64,000 nt of DNA from Streptomyces aurantiacus (lineage in GTDB: Bacteria; Actinomycetota; Actinomycetes; Streptomycetales; Streptomycetaceae), in NCBI RefSeq assembly GCF_027107535.1, contig NZ_CP114282.1:62001-126000 (forward strand). The letters run 5' to 3'. Positions 25,478 to 33,422 of the stretch are shown piece after piece. The notes under the pieces are model-generated. The model worked only from the letters and a program-made list of their open reading frames with translations. It was not told the DNA's origin and did not search any database. A program made the position numbers and the translations under genes. Each line of letters begins with the position of its first letter. The first letter of the stretch is position 1.

Positions 25478-25674
25478 GCTGCAACTCCGATCAGGCGGGG
25501 GCGGTGGCGCACGGCGAGGTCCTCGCGGACGGTGACAGCGGCGCGGCGTGGGTGAGGGCGTGGGCTCGACGGCGTGGGGCGGTCCGGTGTCCGCTCGTGC
25601 GGGACAGGACGCCGCGGCAATGGCGGGCGGGTCGCAGCAGTGACGGCCACGGAAGCGACAGTCATGATGGGCAT
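25474..25674 (-). CDS. Small Pro/Arg-rich hypothetical protein
   Basis: The 66-residue protein (MPIMTVASVAVTAATRPPLP) has a weakly hydrophobic N-terminus and a Pro/Arg-rich body. AAAGGGA precedes the ATG. It is coupled to the next gene through ATGA. Not recognised. Confidence 0.5.
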   Translation of the reverse strand: MPIMTVASVAVTAATRPPLPRRPVPHERTPDRPTPSSPRPHPRRAAVTVREDLAVRHRPRLIGVAA

Positions 25675-25717
25675 GCGGTGGGGTCCCTTTCTGTGCCAAG
25701 GGGCCCGCCACACCAAG

Positions 25718-25746
25718 AACCCCCAGGGGCGCAATCCCTGGGGGTT
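25718..25746 (-). terminator. 11-bp hairpin terminator
   Basis: AACCCCCAGGG and its exact complement surround a 7-nt loop. It lies downstream of the 37-residue gene at 25843. Confidence 0.75.
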
Positions 25747-25842
25747 CACCAGTGCGGCGGGGCAGTGCGTCCTGCGCACTCCGCCGCCGACCGAGCCCGC
25801 GGTGAAACGGGGCCGGTCGACGACGGGCAGCACAGGCTGCGC

Positions 25843-25956
25843 TCAGCTCTCCGGGTCGTCGGTCTCCTCCATGAACTGCACGTACTCGGCCTGGTCCGCC
25901 TCCTCGTACCTGGCACACAGTTCCTCAAAAGAGAGGCCGTCTTCTTCTGCGGTCAT
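25843..25956 (-). CDS. 37-residue acidic protein
   Basis: The product MTAEEDGLSFEELCARYEEA continues DQAEYVQFMEETDD and is very acidic. GGAGGAC precedes the ATG and a terminator follows the stop, so this is a well-formed small gene. The composition fits a small anti-repressor or DNA-mimic type, but that is speculation. Confidence 0.6.
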   Translation of the reverse strand: MTAEEDGLSFEELCARYEEADQAEYVQFMEETDDPES

Positions 25957-26053
25957 CTGGTGTCCTCCACTTCGTGGCCGTACGAGCCGCCACGGCCCCG
26001 GCCGTCCCCTCTACTGCGGGGCGACCGGAGCCGTGGTCGTTCGTCAGGCGGTG

Positions 26054-26866
26054 CTACCGGCTGAGCTGCTCCTCTTGAACCGCAAGGAGCGTGATCGCGC
26101 TCATGAGGTCGGCGCGCTCCCAGTCGGTGAGCTGCGGTGCGTCACGCTTTGCCGGGTTGAGCGTCTTGATCAACGCGGCCAGAGCGTCGCGAACCCGCTG
26201 GAGATCGGCGTCGGCGACCGGACCCGAGACCTTGTCCCACTGCTGCCCGTGCAGTAGGCGCAGGCCCCACTCGCGCCGGTCGTTCCAGTCCTCCAGCTCC
26301 ATCTGCTTCTTGCGGCGGGCGGGACCGACGCGCTTGGTGTGCGCAGCGAGCTGGGCGAGACGACGGCCGTCGGCACAGCGGGATTCGGCGCCGGGAGAGC
26401 AGTCCCTGCAGCCCTTGACGTGCGCTTCGTCCAGCTTGCGCGCGGTTTTGTCGTCGACCAGGGTGCTCACCATCTGCATGACGGCGGGGACGGAGCTGGT
26501 CTTCGGCTTGCGTACCACGCGGGTGGAGCGGCGTCCGGTGGTCTCCGCGACACCCTCTTTCAGGCGTCGGCGCCAGCGCTCGACTTCGACGTCGATGACG
26601 ACCAGGCGGTGGCTTCCCGGACAGCGGACCGCATCCTCAGCGCCGGCGGTCTCCGTGTGATGGGGAACCAGCTTCGGCCGTAACGTCCCGCTGATCGGCA
26701 CCCAGGTCCGGCAGGTGGGACAGATTAGTGAGATGCAGGCGGGCTCAAGGTCGTACTCGTGCGGCTTGAGGCTGGAGACCGAGACGGCGGGGAGATGACT
26801 GACTGTGCGGGACCGAGTCCGGCGTACACGCTTCTGAGCGGTGCGTTCGAGGGTCTTTGCAGACAT
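26054..26866 (-). CDS. Zinc-ribbon hypothetical protein
   Basis: The 270-residue protein has an N-terminal basic segment, a likely zinc knuckle (SLICPTCRTWVPIS), a second Cys pair (GCRDCSPGAESRCADGRR) and a helical C-terminus (DWERADLMSAITLLA). It is the first minus-strand gene away from the divergent GntR pair, and the CCTTAAGG operator lies between them, so it is probably repressed from there. Not recognised as a named family. Confidence 0.7.
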   Translation of the reverse strand: MSAKTLERTAQKRVRRTRSRTVSHLPAVSVSSLKPHEYDLEPACISLICPTCRTWVPISGTLRPKLVPHHTETAGAEDAVRCPGSHRLVVIDVEVERWRRRLKEGVAETTGRRSTRVVRKPKTSSVPAVMQMVSTLVDDKTARKLDEAHVKGCRDCSPGAESRCADGRRLAQLAAHTKRVGPARRKKQMELEDWNDRREWGLRLLHGQQWDKVSGPVADADLQRVRDALAALIKTLNPAKRDAPQLTDWERADLMSAITLLAVQEEQLSR

Positions 26867-27108
26867 AGGAGCTCCTCAGTGCGGAGTGACAGGGGGCGTC
26901 GCGGGTGCTCTCTCCGCCCGCCAGGCGCATGGGTTGCCCCGGCGTCCTGGAGGACGGACAGCGCATCAGCGCTGCGACGTGCAAGCAGGAAGTCGAGAAC
27001 CCGGAGGATTTGGTGGTGCATCAACCCCGGCCGCCCCGAGGGGCGGACAACTTCCCGCGGTCTTGCGTTGTTCAGTCCGCCCCTTGCAGGGCGGCACATG
27101 TGAGACCA

Positions 27109-27143
27109 TAAGGCCTTACGCCTTAAGGTGACAAGCCTTAAGG
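27109..27143. promoter_or_regulatory. GCCTTAAGG operator cluster
   Basis: The stretch contains the palindrome TAAGGCCTTA (27109-27118) and two CCTTAAGG palindromes (27121-27128, 27136-27143) spaced 15 bp, so three GCCTTA units occur as direct repeats. It is AT-rich against the local background and lies between divergent genes, the minus-strand gene at 26866 and the UTRA gene at 27212. Likely bound by the GntR regulator encoded just downstream. Confidence 0.7.
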
Positions 27144-27211
27144 TCGAACCATGCGGGCTGAAGTCGCAGGGCACTAGGGTTGCGGCAGGTCACGACAGAC
27201 CGAGGGGACAC

Positions 27212-27760
27212 ATGGTGAGCAGCAACGACGCTTGGATGGGTGAAGCCCAGCCGTATCTCGCACCGCGCCGGACAGGGGAACGTGACGCCTGGAGCGCTGA
27301 AGCCGCAGCGCACAACCGACGCGGCAGCCAGCGTCTGCTTGCAGTCGAAGACGTGGACCCTCCGGGCCCCGTGCGTGACTTCCTCAATGTGGGACCGGGC
27401 GAGAAGGTCGTAGTCCGTCGACGACTGATCCTGCTCGATGGCGAGCCAGTTGAACTGGCCGACTCGTACTATCCGGCCCACATCGCCCATGGCACCCGCC
27501 TGGCCGAGCGCGGCAAGATCCCTGGAGGTGCGGTCACACTGCTCGCCGCACTGGGATTCATTCCCGAAGACGACCCGCTCGAAGATGTCTCCGCAGATAC
27601 GGCCACGCCCAGCCAATGCGAGGCCCTGGGCTTGGCGTCCGGCGCGCCCGTGCTGGTACTGACGCGATTCACCACGTCCGCTGCCGGAGAACCGATGGAG
27701 GTCAGCGTTATGACCATGACGCGACACCTTCAGTATCGACAGAGGAAGCAGGCCGTCTGA
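27212..27760 (+). CDS. UTRA-domain regulator lacking the DNA-binding domain
   Basis: The 182-residue protein matches the effector (UTRA) half of HutC/KorSA-type GntR regulators: VRDFLNVGPGEKVVVRRRL, ELADSYYP, then PVLVLTRFTTSAAGEPMEVSV. The N-terminal winged helix is replaced by ~55 residues without HTH character. It starts at an ATG after GAGGGGACAC. It lies 3 bp upstream of a complete GntR gene whose UTRA domain it resembles, so it may dimerise with that regulator and act as a decoy or modulator. Confidence 0.8.
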   Translation: MVSSNDAWMGEAQPYLAPRRTGERDAWSAEAAAHNRRGSQRLLAVEDVDPPGPVRDFLNVGPGEKVVVRRRLILLDGEPVELADSYYPAHIAHGTRLAERGKIPGGAVTLLAALGFIPEDDPLEDVSADTATPSQCEALGLASGAPVLVLTRFTTSAAGEPMEVSVMTMTRHLQYRQRKQAV

Positions 27761-27763
27761 GAC

Positions 27764-28528
27764 ATGGCTAGATCGTTCGAAGACAAGCGGTCGGCCCACC
27801 AGAAGATCGCTGCGGGGCTGCGGCGCCAGATCACACGAGGAGACCTCGCGCCAGGGGCGCAGCTTCCATCCACTCCCGTCTTGATGGAGCAGTACGGGGT
27901 CGCCGGGACCACAATCCAGAAGGCCCTCCTTATGCTGAAAGAAGAGGAGCTTCTGCTTGGGCAGCCAGGCAAGGGCGTTTTCGTCAAGGGGAGTACGCAG
28001 CAAGCCATTTCGCCTGCGGTCTACATGCCACCCGCTTCTGCAGGAGAGCCTTACCGGTGGATCAGCGAGGCCGAGAAGCGTTCGCAACGCGGTTCGTCGA
28101 AGCTGCTCGAGGTGGCAGTGGTGACCCCGCCCTACGAGGTGGCGCGGGCGCTCGGGCTGGAGGAGGGCGGCCAGTCCCTGCTTCGGAAGCAGATTCTGCT
28201 CCTGGACGAGGAGCCCACCGAGCTGACCCGGTCGTACTACCCGCTTGAGCTGGCCGAAGGCACGGCCATGATGGAGCACCGAAGGATTCGCGGAGGGACA
28301 CCTACGCTCCTCAGTGAATTGGGCCACCCACCTCGGGAATTCGTGGATGAAGTTTCCTCGGAGATCCCCACGGAGGAAGAGGTGGTAGCCCTTGAGCTCC
28401 CCAAGGACATGCCCGTGATGCTGACGTTTCGCATCGTCTTCTCGGATGATGAGCGCCCGATCGAGGTGTCGCTCCTCGCGAAAGCCGCGCACCGGTACCG
28501 CATGCGCTACCGGCTGGTCGTTCCCTGA
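27764..28528 (+). CDS. GntR/HutC-family regulator (KorSA-like)
   Basis: The 254-residue protein has a full N-terminal winged helix (KIAAGLRRQITRGDLAPGAQ, YGVAGTTIQKALLML, GKGVFVKG) and a C-terminal UTRA domain (QSLLRKQILLLDEEPTELTR). This is the KorSA layout: in Streptomyces elements such as pSAM2, KorSA represses the transfer or pra genes and itself. The CCTTAAGG sites at 27109-27143 are the obvious candidate operators. It forms an operon with the UTRA-only gene. Confidence 0.85.
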   Translation: MARSFEDKRSAHQKIAAGLRRQITRGDLAPGAQLPSTPVLMEQYGVAGTTIQKALLMLKEEELLLGQPGKGVFVKGSTQQAISPAVYMPPASAGEPYRWISEAEKRSQRGSSKLLEVAVVTPPYEVARALGLEEGGQSLLRKQILLLDEEPTELTRSYYPLELAEGTAMMEHRRIRGGTPTLLSELGHPPREFVDEVSSEIPTEEEVVALELPKDMPVMLTFRIVFSDDERPIEVSLLAKAAHRYRMRYRLVVP

Positions 28529-28611
28529 TCCCATGCCAAACAGGTTGACGCTCTGGGCAAAATCACCAGTCGGTTGTCTGCCTTCGTAATGCCGTACCCC
28601 AACCATCGCGC

Positions 28612-28902
28612 TCACCGGTCCTGCTGGGCAGACGATGCGAAAAGGACCTTGAGGAGCCAGCCCGTGACGCCGCTTCCGGCCACCGCCACGGCGATGTCCC
28701 GGACCACGAGGAGCAGGACCGAGAGGAGCAGCCCAGTGGTCAGGATCGCGGCGATGGCTACAGCTGCCCTGGCCCAGTGCCGCTCCCGCGGCGCGGCCGC
28801 ATCTGCGCGCCCGCCACACCGGCAACCGGTGACTGGGGCTGTGGACGTGAGGTCAGTCCGGCGACCGTGTGCGTCGGTCACCAAGCGCCGTTCGTCGATC
28901 AT
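28612..28902 (-). CDS. Single-helix membrane protein
   Basis: The 96-residue protein starts MIDERRLVTDAHGRRTDLTS with a GAGGAGGGG site. It has a CRCGGR motif followed by one long hydrophobic segment (AVAIAAILTTGLLLSVLLLV). It converges on the GntR gene. Not recognised. Confidence 0.6.
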   Translation of the reverse strand: MIDERRLVTDAHGRRTDLTSTAPVTGCRCGGRADAAAPRERHWARAAVAIAAILTTGLLLSVLLLVVRDIAVAVAGSGVTGWLLKVLFASSAQQDR

Positions 28903-29124
28903 GGTGCCCCTCCTCAACTCGCCGTCGGATCATGTGAATTTGCTGATCACAACCGTCGGATGGGAGAGCATGACCAGACGAGGTCCCTCAGCGGCCCGGT
29001 CCGGGACCTGGGCCGGACATGAACCGGACCAGAGGGGGACCAGGCCCTGTGCACTGCTGATTTGTTGTCGTGACGGCACGACACTGAAGTCCGCAGAGCA
29101 CGATTTCGTGACTCGGGAGGAGCG

Positions 29125-30447
29125 GTGGCCGGAAACGCCCATCAGGGAGATCCGCGCACCACGTTGGAGTTTCTGCTGCGGGAGCAGCCGCGGACGTACG
29201 ACGAAGTCACTCAAGACTTCGCTCGGCTTGCGGGGGAGTTAGGGGAGGACGTCACCCTCAGCACCCGGCATCTGCGGCGGCTGGCAAGCGGCGAGCGCAC
29301 CAACACGACTCCCGTCATGCGTCGCGTCCTGCAGGCCATGTTCGGCAGGCCGCTGGAGGATCTCCTCGCTCCATGGGACGGGGTCCTACCAGCGGCGACT
29401 GCCGGATCGACCGGGCTGGTCCTGGCCACGGGTCAGCCCACCGCGGACAAGGAGCTCATTGAGATGGCTGCGCGACGTGCGAAGAGCTTTGCCCTGGCAG
29501 CAGGCCAGACCGACCTCACCACCGACGTGCTGGAGCAGGTACACGAGGACGTGCAGCGGCTGGCGACCGACTATCCCCAGAGGCCACTCACTGAGCTGCT
29601 TCCTGACCTGTTCACCACCCAGGACACCCTCTTCACCCTTCTTGAGCAGCAGCGCCGACCGACCCAGGCCCGTCAGCTCTACTTCCTGGCCGGAGTGACC
29701 GGCGGACTGCTCGCGAAGGCCTCACACGACCTCGCCGACCCGTACGCCGCGCTCACCCAGGCCCGGACGGCTTTCGTCTGCGCGGACAACGCGGACCACA
29801 ATGGCCTGCGCGCGTGGATCCGCGGCATCCAGAGCCTGGTCTCGTACTGGGCAGGCCGCACCCGCGAGTCCGTCAAATATGCTCAGTCCGGTGCCGCGTT
29901 CGCACCGAACAGCACCGCCAGCGTGTGGCTCCCCGTCAGTGAAGCCCGCGCCTGGGCTGCCCTCGGCAACGCCAACGCAACCAGGGCCGCCATCGAGCGT
30001 GCCGAGACCGCCTGGGATTCCGTTGAGGAGGACGAGGTCGACGAACTGGGTGGACTCTGCACGTTCGGCCGAACCCGTCAGATCTACTACGCGGCCGAAG
30101 CCCTCTCCTGGCTGCCCTCCCAGACCGCGGCCGCAGCCGACTACGCCGCCCGGGCCGTCACCGCATACGAGGACACCAGCTCTCCCGAGTGGGCATTCGG
30201 AGACCAGGCCGGCTCCCGCAGCGCCCTGGCCATCACCCGGATCCGCACCGGCGAACTGGAAGGCGCCACGGAGGCGATCCAGCCCATGCTCGAACTCGTA
30301 CCGGAGCAGCGGATCAACGGCATCGTCCACTGCGCTCAACGCGTTCACCGGGCGCTGGGGGAGTCACCGCACGCCGAAGCCGGCGGGGAGCTCCAAGAGC
30401 AGATCGAGGCTTTCACCCGCACGCCGCTCAAGTCCCTCCCCAGCTAG
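29125..30447 (+). CDS. HTH regulator with TPR-like helical domain
   Basis: The 440-residue protein starts at a GTG after GGGAGGAGCG. The N-terminal ~75 residues suggest a helix-turn-helix (TLSTRHLRRLASGERTN), like the Streptomyces family of regulators whose long helical C-terminus (residues ~110-430) senses signals. Paired helices such as ARQLYFLAGVTGGLLAKAS are consistent with tetratricopeptide units. The next gene starts 10 bp after the stop. No target is visible. Confidence 0.7.
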   Translation: MAGNAHQGDPRTTLEFLLREQPRTYDEVTQDFARLAGELGEDVTLSTRHLRRLASGERTNTTPVMRRVLQAMFGRPLEDLLAPWDGVLPAATAGSTGLVLATGQPTADKELIEMAARRAKSFALAAGQTDLTTDVLEQVHEDVQRLATDYPQRPLTELLPDLFTTQDTLFTLLEQQRRPTQARQLYFLAGVTGGLLAKASHDLADPYAALTQARTAFVCADNADHNGLRAWIRGIQSLVSYWAGRTRESVKYAQSGAAFAPNSTASVWLPVSEARAWAALGNANATRAAIERAETAWDSVEEDEVDELGGLCTFGRTRQIYYAAEALSWLPSQTAAAADYAARAVTAYEDTSSPEWAFGDQAGSRSALAITRIRTGELEGATEAIQPMLELVPEQRINGIVHCAQRVHRALGESPHAEAGGELQEQIEAFTRTPLKSLPS

Positions 30448-30457
30448 GAGTTCACCG

Positions 30458-31000
30458 GTGCCGTATCCGATCCGCATCGTCGGTGACCAGGTCGTCCTGC
30501 GCGAGGTCACTCTCGATGACGTCGACGATGTCCTGGCAATCATCGGCGACGACGCCGTCACGACGTGGCTGAGCTTCGACAGCCGCGACCGTGCTCAGGC
30601 CGTCACCATGATCGAGGGCGTGATCAAGCGCGCTCAGCAGGAGCCCCGGACCGAGTTCTACCTCGGGGTGACCAAGCACAACGACGACCGCGTGATCGGA
30701 TTCGCCCGGATCGGGCTCAGCGGCGTCCAGGCCGGGAAGCTCGGCTACGCCATCGCAGCAAAGGAGTGGGGCCACGGCTATGCCACGGACGCAGCCCGCG
30801 CTCTCGTCACGTACGCGGTCAAGGAGATCGGTCTCCACCGGATCAGCGCGGCGATCGGGCCGGACAACGCCGGCTCGATCTCCGTCGTGCAGCAGCTCGG
30901 TTTCACTCGCGAAGGCACGCTGCGGGACCACGTCTTTACGAACGGACAGTGGCGCGACAGCGTTCTGTTCTCTGTTCTCGCCCACGAGTGGAGCTGGTGA
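30458..31000 (+). CDS. GNAT-family N-acetyltransferase (RimJ/RimL-like)
   Basis: The 180-residue protein has the GNAT core: VVLREVTLDDVDDVLAI at the start, GYAIAAKEWGHGYATDAA as the acetyl-CoA loop, and GPDNAGSISVVQQLGFTREG as the C-terminal signature of the RimJ group. It would transfer acetyl from acetyl-CoA to a protein N-terminus or a small amine. GTG start with TAGGAG upstream. It sits between the HTH/TPR gene and the GIY-YIG-like gene with short or overlapping junctions. Confidence 0.88.
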   Translation: MPYPIRIVGDQVVLREVTLDDVDDVLAIIGDDAVTTWLSFDSRDRAQAVTMIEGVIKRAQQEPRTEFYLGVTKHNDDRVIGFARIGLSGVQAGKLGYAIAAKEWGHGYATDAARALVTYAVKEIGLHRISAAIGPDNAGSISVVQQLGFTREGTLRDHVFTNGQWRDSVLFSVLAHEWSW

Positions 31001-31638
31001 TGACCCGGTCAAGGGCTCTCTTCCTCTACGCCATCAGCAGCGCTGAGCAACCAGCTCCTGTCAAGATCGGCAAGACGGTTGATGTCGCCAAAAGACTTCA
31101 GCAGCTGCAGACAGCCTCGCCGCTCCCGCTGCAAGTGTGGTGGAGTCGGGAGACGACTGATCCAACGCTCGAAGCCAAACTGCACCGTCACTTCGCCGAT
31201 CGTCGGATGTCTGGTGAGTGGTTCCGTCTTGAAGGCTCTGACTGGCCAACGCGGGTTGCTGAGATAGCTGAGTTCCTTGAAGAACCTCACGACGGCCCCC
31301 TCGAAAGGCCCTCACGTCGGCCTACGCGCCAGGAGATGGGCATCACCGTGACACACGGCCATCGCCCTCCCAGCGGTCTTCCCGAGTACTCCCGGGAGGG
31401 AGCAGGCACAGGAGATCGCTGCCTTTGCGGCCACTCTGTGGCCTCGCATGTCGGCTCCTCTCCCTACACCTGCACCTCTACGAACACGGGGTGGGCGGCT
31501 TGCGACCCGTGTGAGTGTTCGTCGTTCCGAAGCACCGTGCCGTGGTCGCTCGCAGCCTGGTTGGCATACACACAGGGCTGCCTTCGATGTCAGGCAGCCC
31601 TGGAGAGCTCTCAATCCGAACGAGCCCGCCTCGGCTGA
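31000..31638 (+). CDS. GIY-YIG-like (T5orf172/MUG113) protein
   Basis: The 212-residue protein begins FLYAISSAEQPAPVKIGKT, with RLQQLQTASPLPL and LEAKLHRHFADRRMSGEWF, the pattern of the T5orf172/MUG113 branch of GIY-YIG nucleases. A Cys-rich C-terminal part follows (CLCGHSVASH, then CTSTNTGWAACDPCECSSF). Its ATG overlaps the stop of the acetyltransferase gene (TGATG). A DNA-nicking or regulatory role is possible; the substrate is unknown. Confidence 0.75.
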   Translation: MTRSRALFLYAISSAEQPAPVKIGKTVDVAKRLQQLQTASPLPLQVWWSRETTDPTLEAKLHRHFADRRMSGEWFRLEGSDWPTRVAEIAEFLEEPHDGPLERPSRRPTRQEMGITVTHGHRPPSGLPEYSREGAGTGDRCLCGHSVASHVGSSPYTCTSTNTGWAACDPCECSSFRSTVPWSLAAWLAYTQGCLRCQAALESSQSERARLG

Positions 31639-31708
31639 CACAGCCTCATATGCACCATCAGGCGCAGCAATCCATGTACAGTTTGGCTCTCACGTGGAAG
31701 GGGGAGTG

Positions 31709-31987
31709 GTGACCGATCTGTTTGAGGCCGTGGACGCGCTGCTCAGCCGACCCGCGGATGTTCTTCCTCCGCCTGATGTTCGGGCCCGGCTTCGCAAGAC
31801 GTCCGGTCTGACGCAGGAAGAGGTTGCCGACGCGTTCGGTGTCCATCGGATGGCTTTTCTGCGTTGGGAGAACGGTCAGTCCATGCCGCGTCCCAAGCAC
31901 CGTGCTGCTTACCTGCGACTGCTCAAGGGGTGGGCTGCAAAGCATCCTGAGGCCGCAGAGGGCTTCACGCTCACGGAGGCGTGCTGA
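31709..31987 (+). CDS. XRE-type HTH regulator
   Basis: The 92-residue protein has a clear HTH (RARLRKTSGLTQEEVADAFG, HRMAFLRWENGQ). The layout, an N-terminal DALLSRPADVLPPPDVRARL then HTH, closely resembles the first ~90 residues of Tap at 33423, so the two may recognise related sites. The start is a GTG after GGAAGGGGGAG. A terminator follows at 32023. Confidence 0.8.
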   Translation: MTDLFEAVDALLSRPADVLPPPDVRARLRKTSGLTQEEVADAFGVHRMAFLRWENGQSMPRPKHRAAYLRLLKGWAAKHPEAAEGFTLTEAC

Positions 31988-32400
31988 CGTGTACGTAGCT
32001 GCCCGATCACCGTAGAAACGCCGAAGCGGCCCCGTCGCCACAACGGGACCGCTTCCCAGCATTCGACTCGCGCCCGCTAAAGCTTCGAGTCGTGAGCAGC
32101 GAGGTGACCTCGTCTGCCGGGTGATGCCCGTAGGCCCGAAGGCCTGCGTGGTCACCTGTACCCAAGGATAAGCGCGTTATCTCGCGCTACGCCACTATCC
32201 GCGTGTACTACCAGGTCACATCTGCTGATCGCGGCTCCCCGACCTGGGGAGATGACCCAGTTGCACCGCCCGTTCTATCGTCCGCCAAAGTCGACCGCCT
32301 CGCCCGGTCGCAGCGTGCCGCCGCTTCGAGCCTTCTGCCTCAGCAGCGCCGCCCGCCCCTCCCCGGCTTCTGCCGACGTCGGGATGCCGGAGGTTGGCCT
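31988..32400. other. Intergenic region before the replication/telomere genes
   Basis: No gene is seen. The region holds the terminator at 32023-32055, a GACTCG/CGAGTC inverted pair near 32065-32091, and the small palindrome GATAAGCGCGTTATC near 32168. A promoter for the wHTH gene is expected here. Confidence 0.5.
32023..32055 (+). terminator. Hairpin terminator after the XRE gene
   Basis: GAAGCGGCCCCGT (32023-32035) pairs with 32043-32055 with one mismatch. The loop is 7 nt. Confidence 0.7.
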
Positions 32401-33417
32401 GTGATTCAGCACATGAACATGGTCTTCCAAGCCGGGAAGCTGAACGTGGGAGAGGGTGCCTTTCTGATGGCGTGCTGCAACCACACCGACGCGAAGGGGT
32501 ATGTCATCGCGTCCATGCAGCAGCTGGCGGACGAGGCGAACATGTCGCTCCGGTCCGCGCGAGACCAGAAGGCCCGCCTCACCGAGCGCCAGCTCCTCAA
32601 GTCCTCGCCGCGGTACAACCCGAAGAACAATGCGCAGATCGCCAACCTCTTCCGCGTGAATCTCGACCTGCTCGCCAGTTTGAAGAGGCCGCGCAAGGAC
32701 TACGGTCCGACCTTTGTTGAGGAGTTGACTTTCGAAGAGGTCCCCTCAGAAACAACCAGGTCAGACCCCCCTGCGAGATCTGCCGCCCCCCTCGCGGCCC
32801 CCTCGGCAGGTCTCGCAGCCCCCCCGGCAGATCTCGCAGGGACAGGGGGTGCGAAATCTGCACCCCTTCTCCTTCCTTCTTCTGAACCCTCTTCTCTCCC
32901 TCCCCGTACGCGTGAGGCTGCCCGTGCGAGAAACGCCCCCTCGGACGAAGAGAGAGAGACTCAGGCTCCCTTCGAAGAACATGACCACAACCACCCCGGT
33001 ACCGAGCTGCCACAGCAACGGGAACGCACAGACCAAAACGCAGCAGCACGAGACCGGATCGTGGCCGCGTACACCGCTGCCCTCGGACGGCCCGTACTGA
33101 ACGGGACCCGGGCAAAAATGGAACGCGACGCCACCAAACTGCTGGCTAAGGGCCTGCCGGAAGCCTGGCTGTGCGATCGGGCACGAGAAATGCCATCACG
33201 CGGTTGGAAAGACCTCATGCACCACGTGGACATGTCTACGGAACCGCTGACGTCGGTCGCCACCAAGCCTCGCCGGTCCGGTCTGCCTGAGTGGTGCACC
33301 CAATGCGGGCCCGGCTCACCAGCGGCACGCCTCAACCCGCGGTTCCGGACTCTTGGGGAAATGGGCAGCGGGGAGAAGTGCCCGCGATGCCACCCGGCCC
33401 GAGTCAACGAAGGGTGA
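32401..33417 (+). CDS. wHTH protein, likely plasmid replication or primosome-type
   Basis: The 338-residue protein starts at a GTG preceded by GGAGG. Residues ~10-110 form a winged helix (KLNVGEGAFLMACCNHTDAK, MQQLADEANMSLRSARDQ), like the wHTH domains of plasmid replication and primosome proteins. A long Ala/Pro/Ser linker follows, then a helical domain (KMERDATKLLAKGLPEAWL) and a terminal zinc-like motif (CTQCGPG, CPRCHP). It ends at the start of tap, so it probably belongs to the same transcription unit. The replication role is inferred from context. Confidence 0.65.
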   Translation: MIQHMNMVFQAGKLNVGEGAFLMACCNHTDAKGYVIASMQQLADEANMSLRSARDQKARLTERQLLKSSPRYNPKNNAQIANLFRVNLDLLASLKRPRKDYGPTFVEELTFEEVPSETTRSDPPARSAAPLAAPSAGLAAPPADLAGTGGAKSAPLLLPSSEPSSLPPRTREAARARNAPSDEERETQAPFEEHDHNHPGTELPQQRERTDQNAAARDRIVAAYTAALGRPVLNGTRAKMERDATKLLAKGLPEAWLCDRAREMPSRGWKDLMHHVDMSTEPLTSVATKPRRSGLPEWCTQCGPGSPAARLNPRFRTLGEMGSGEKCPRCHPARVNEG

Positions 33418-33422
33418 TCACG

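Noticed and set aside
27116..28825. Minus-strand 569-residue frame opposite the GntR pair
   Set aside because: It is antisense to two genes with clear winged-helix and UTRA motifs and carries no domain of its own.
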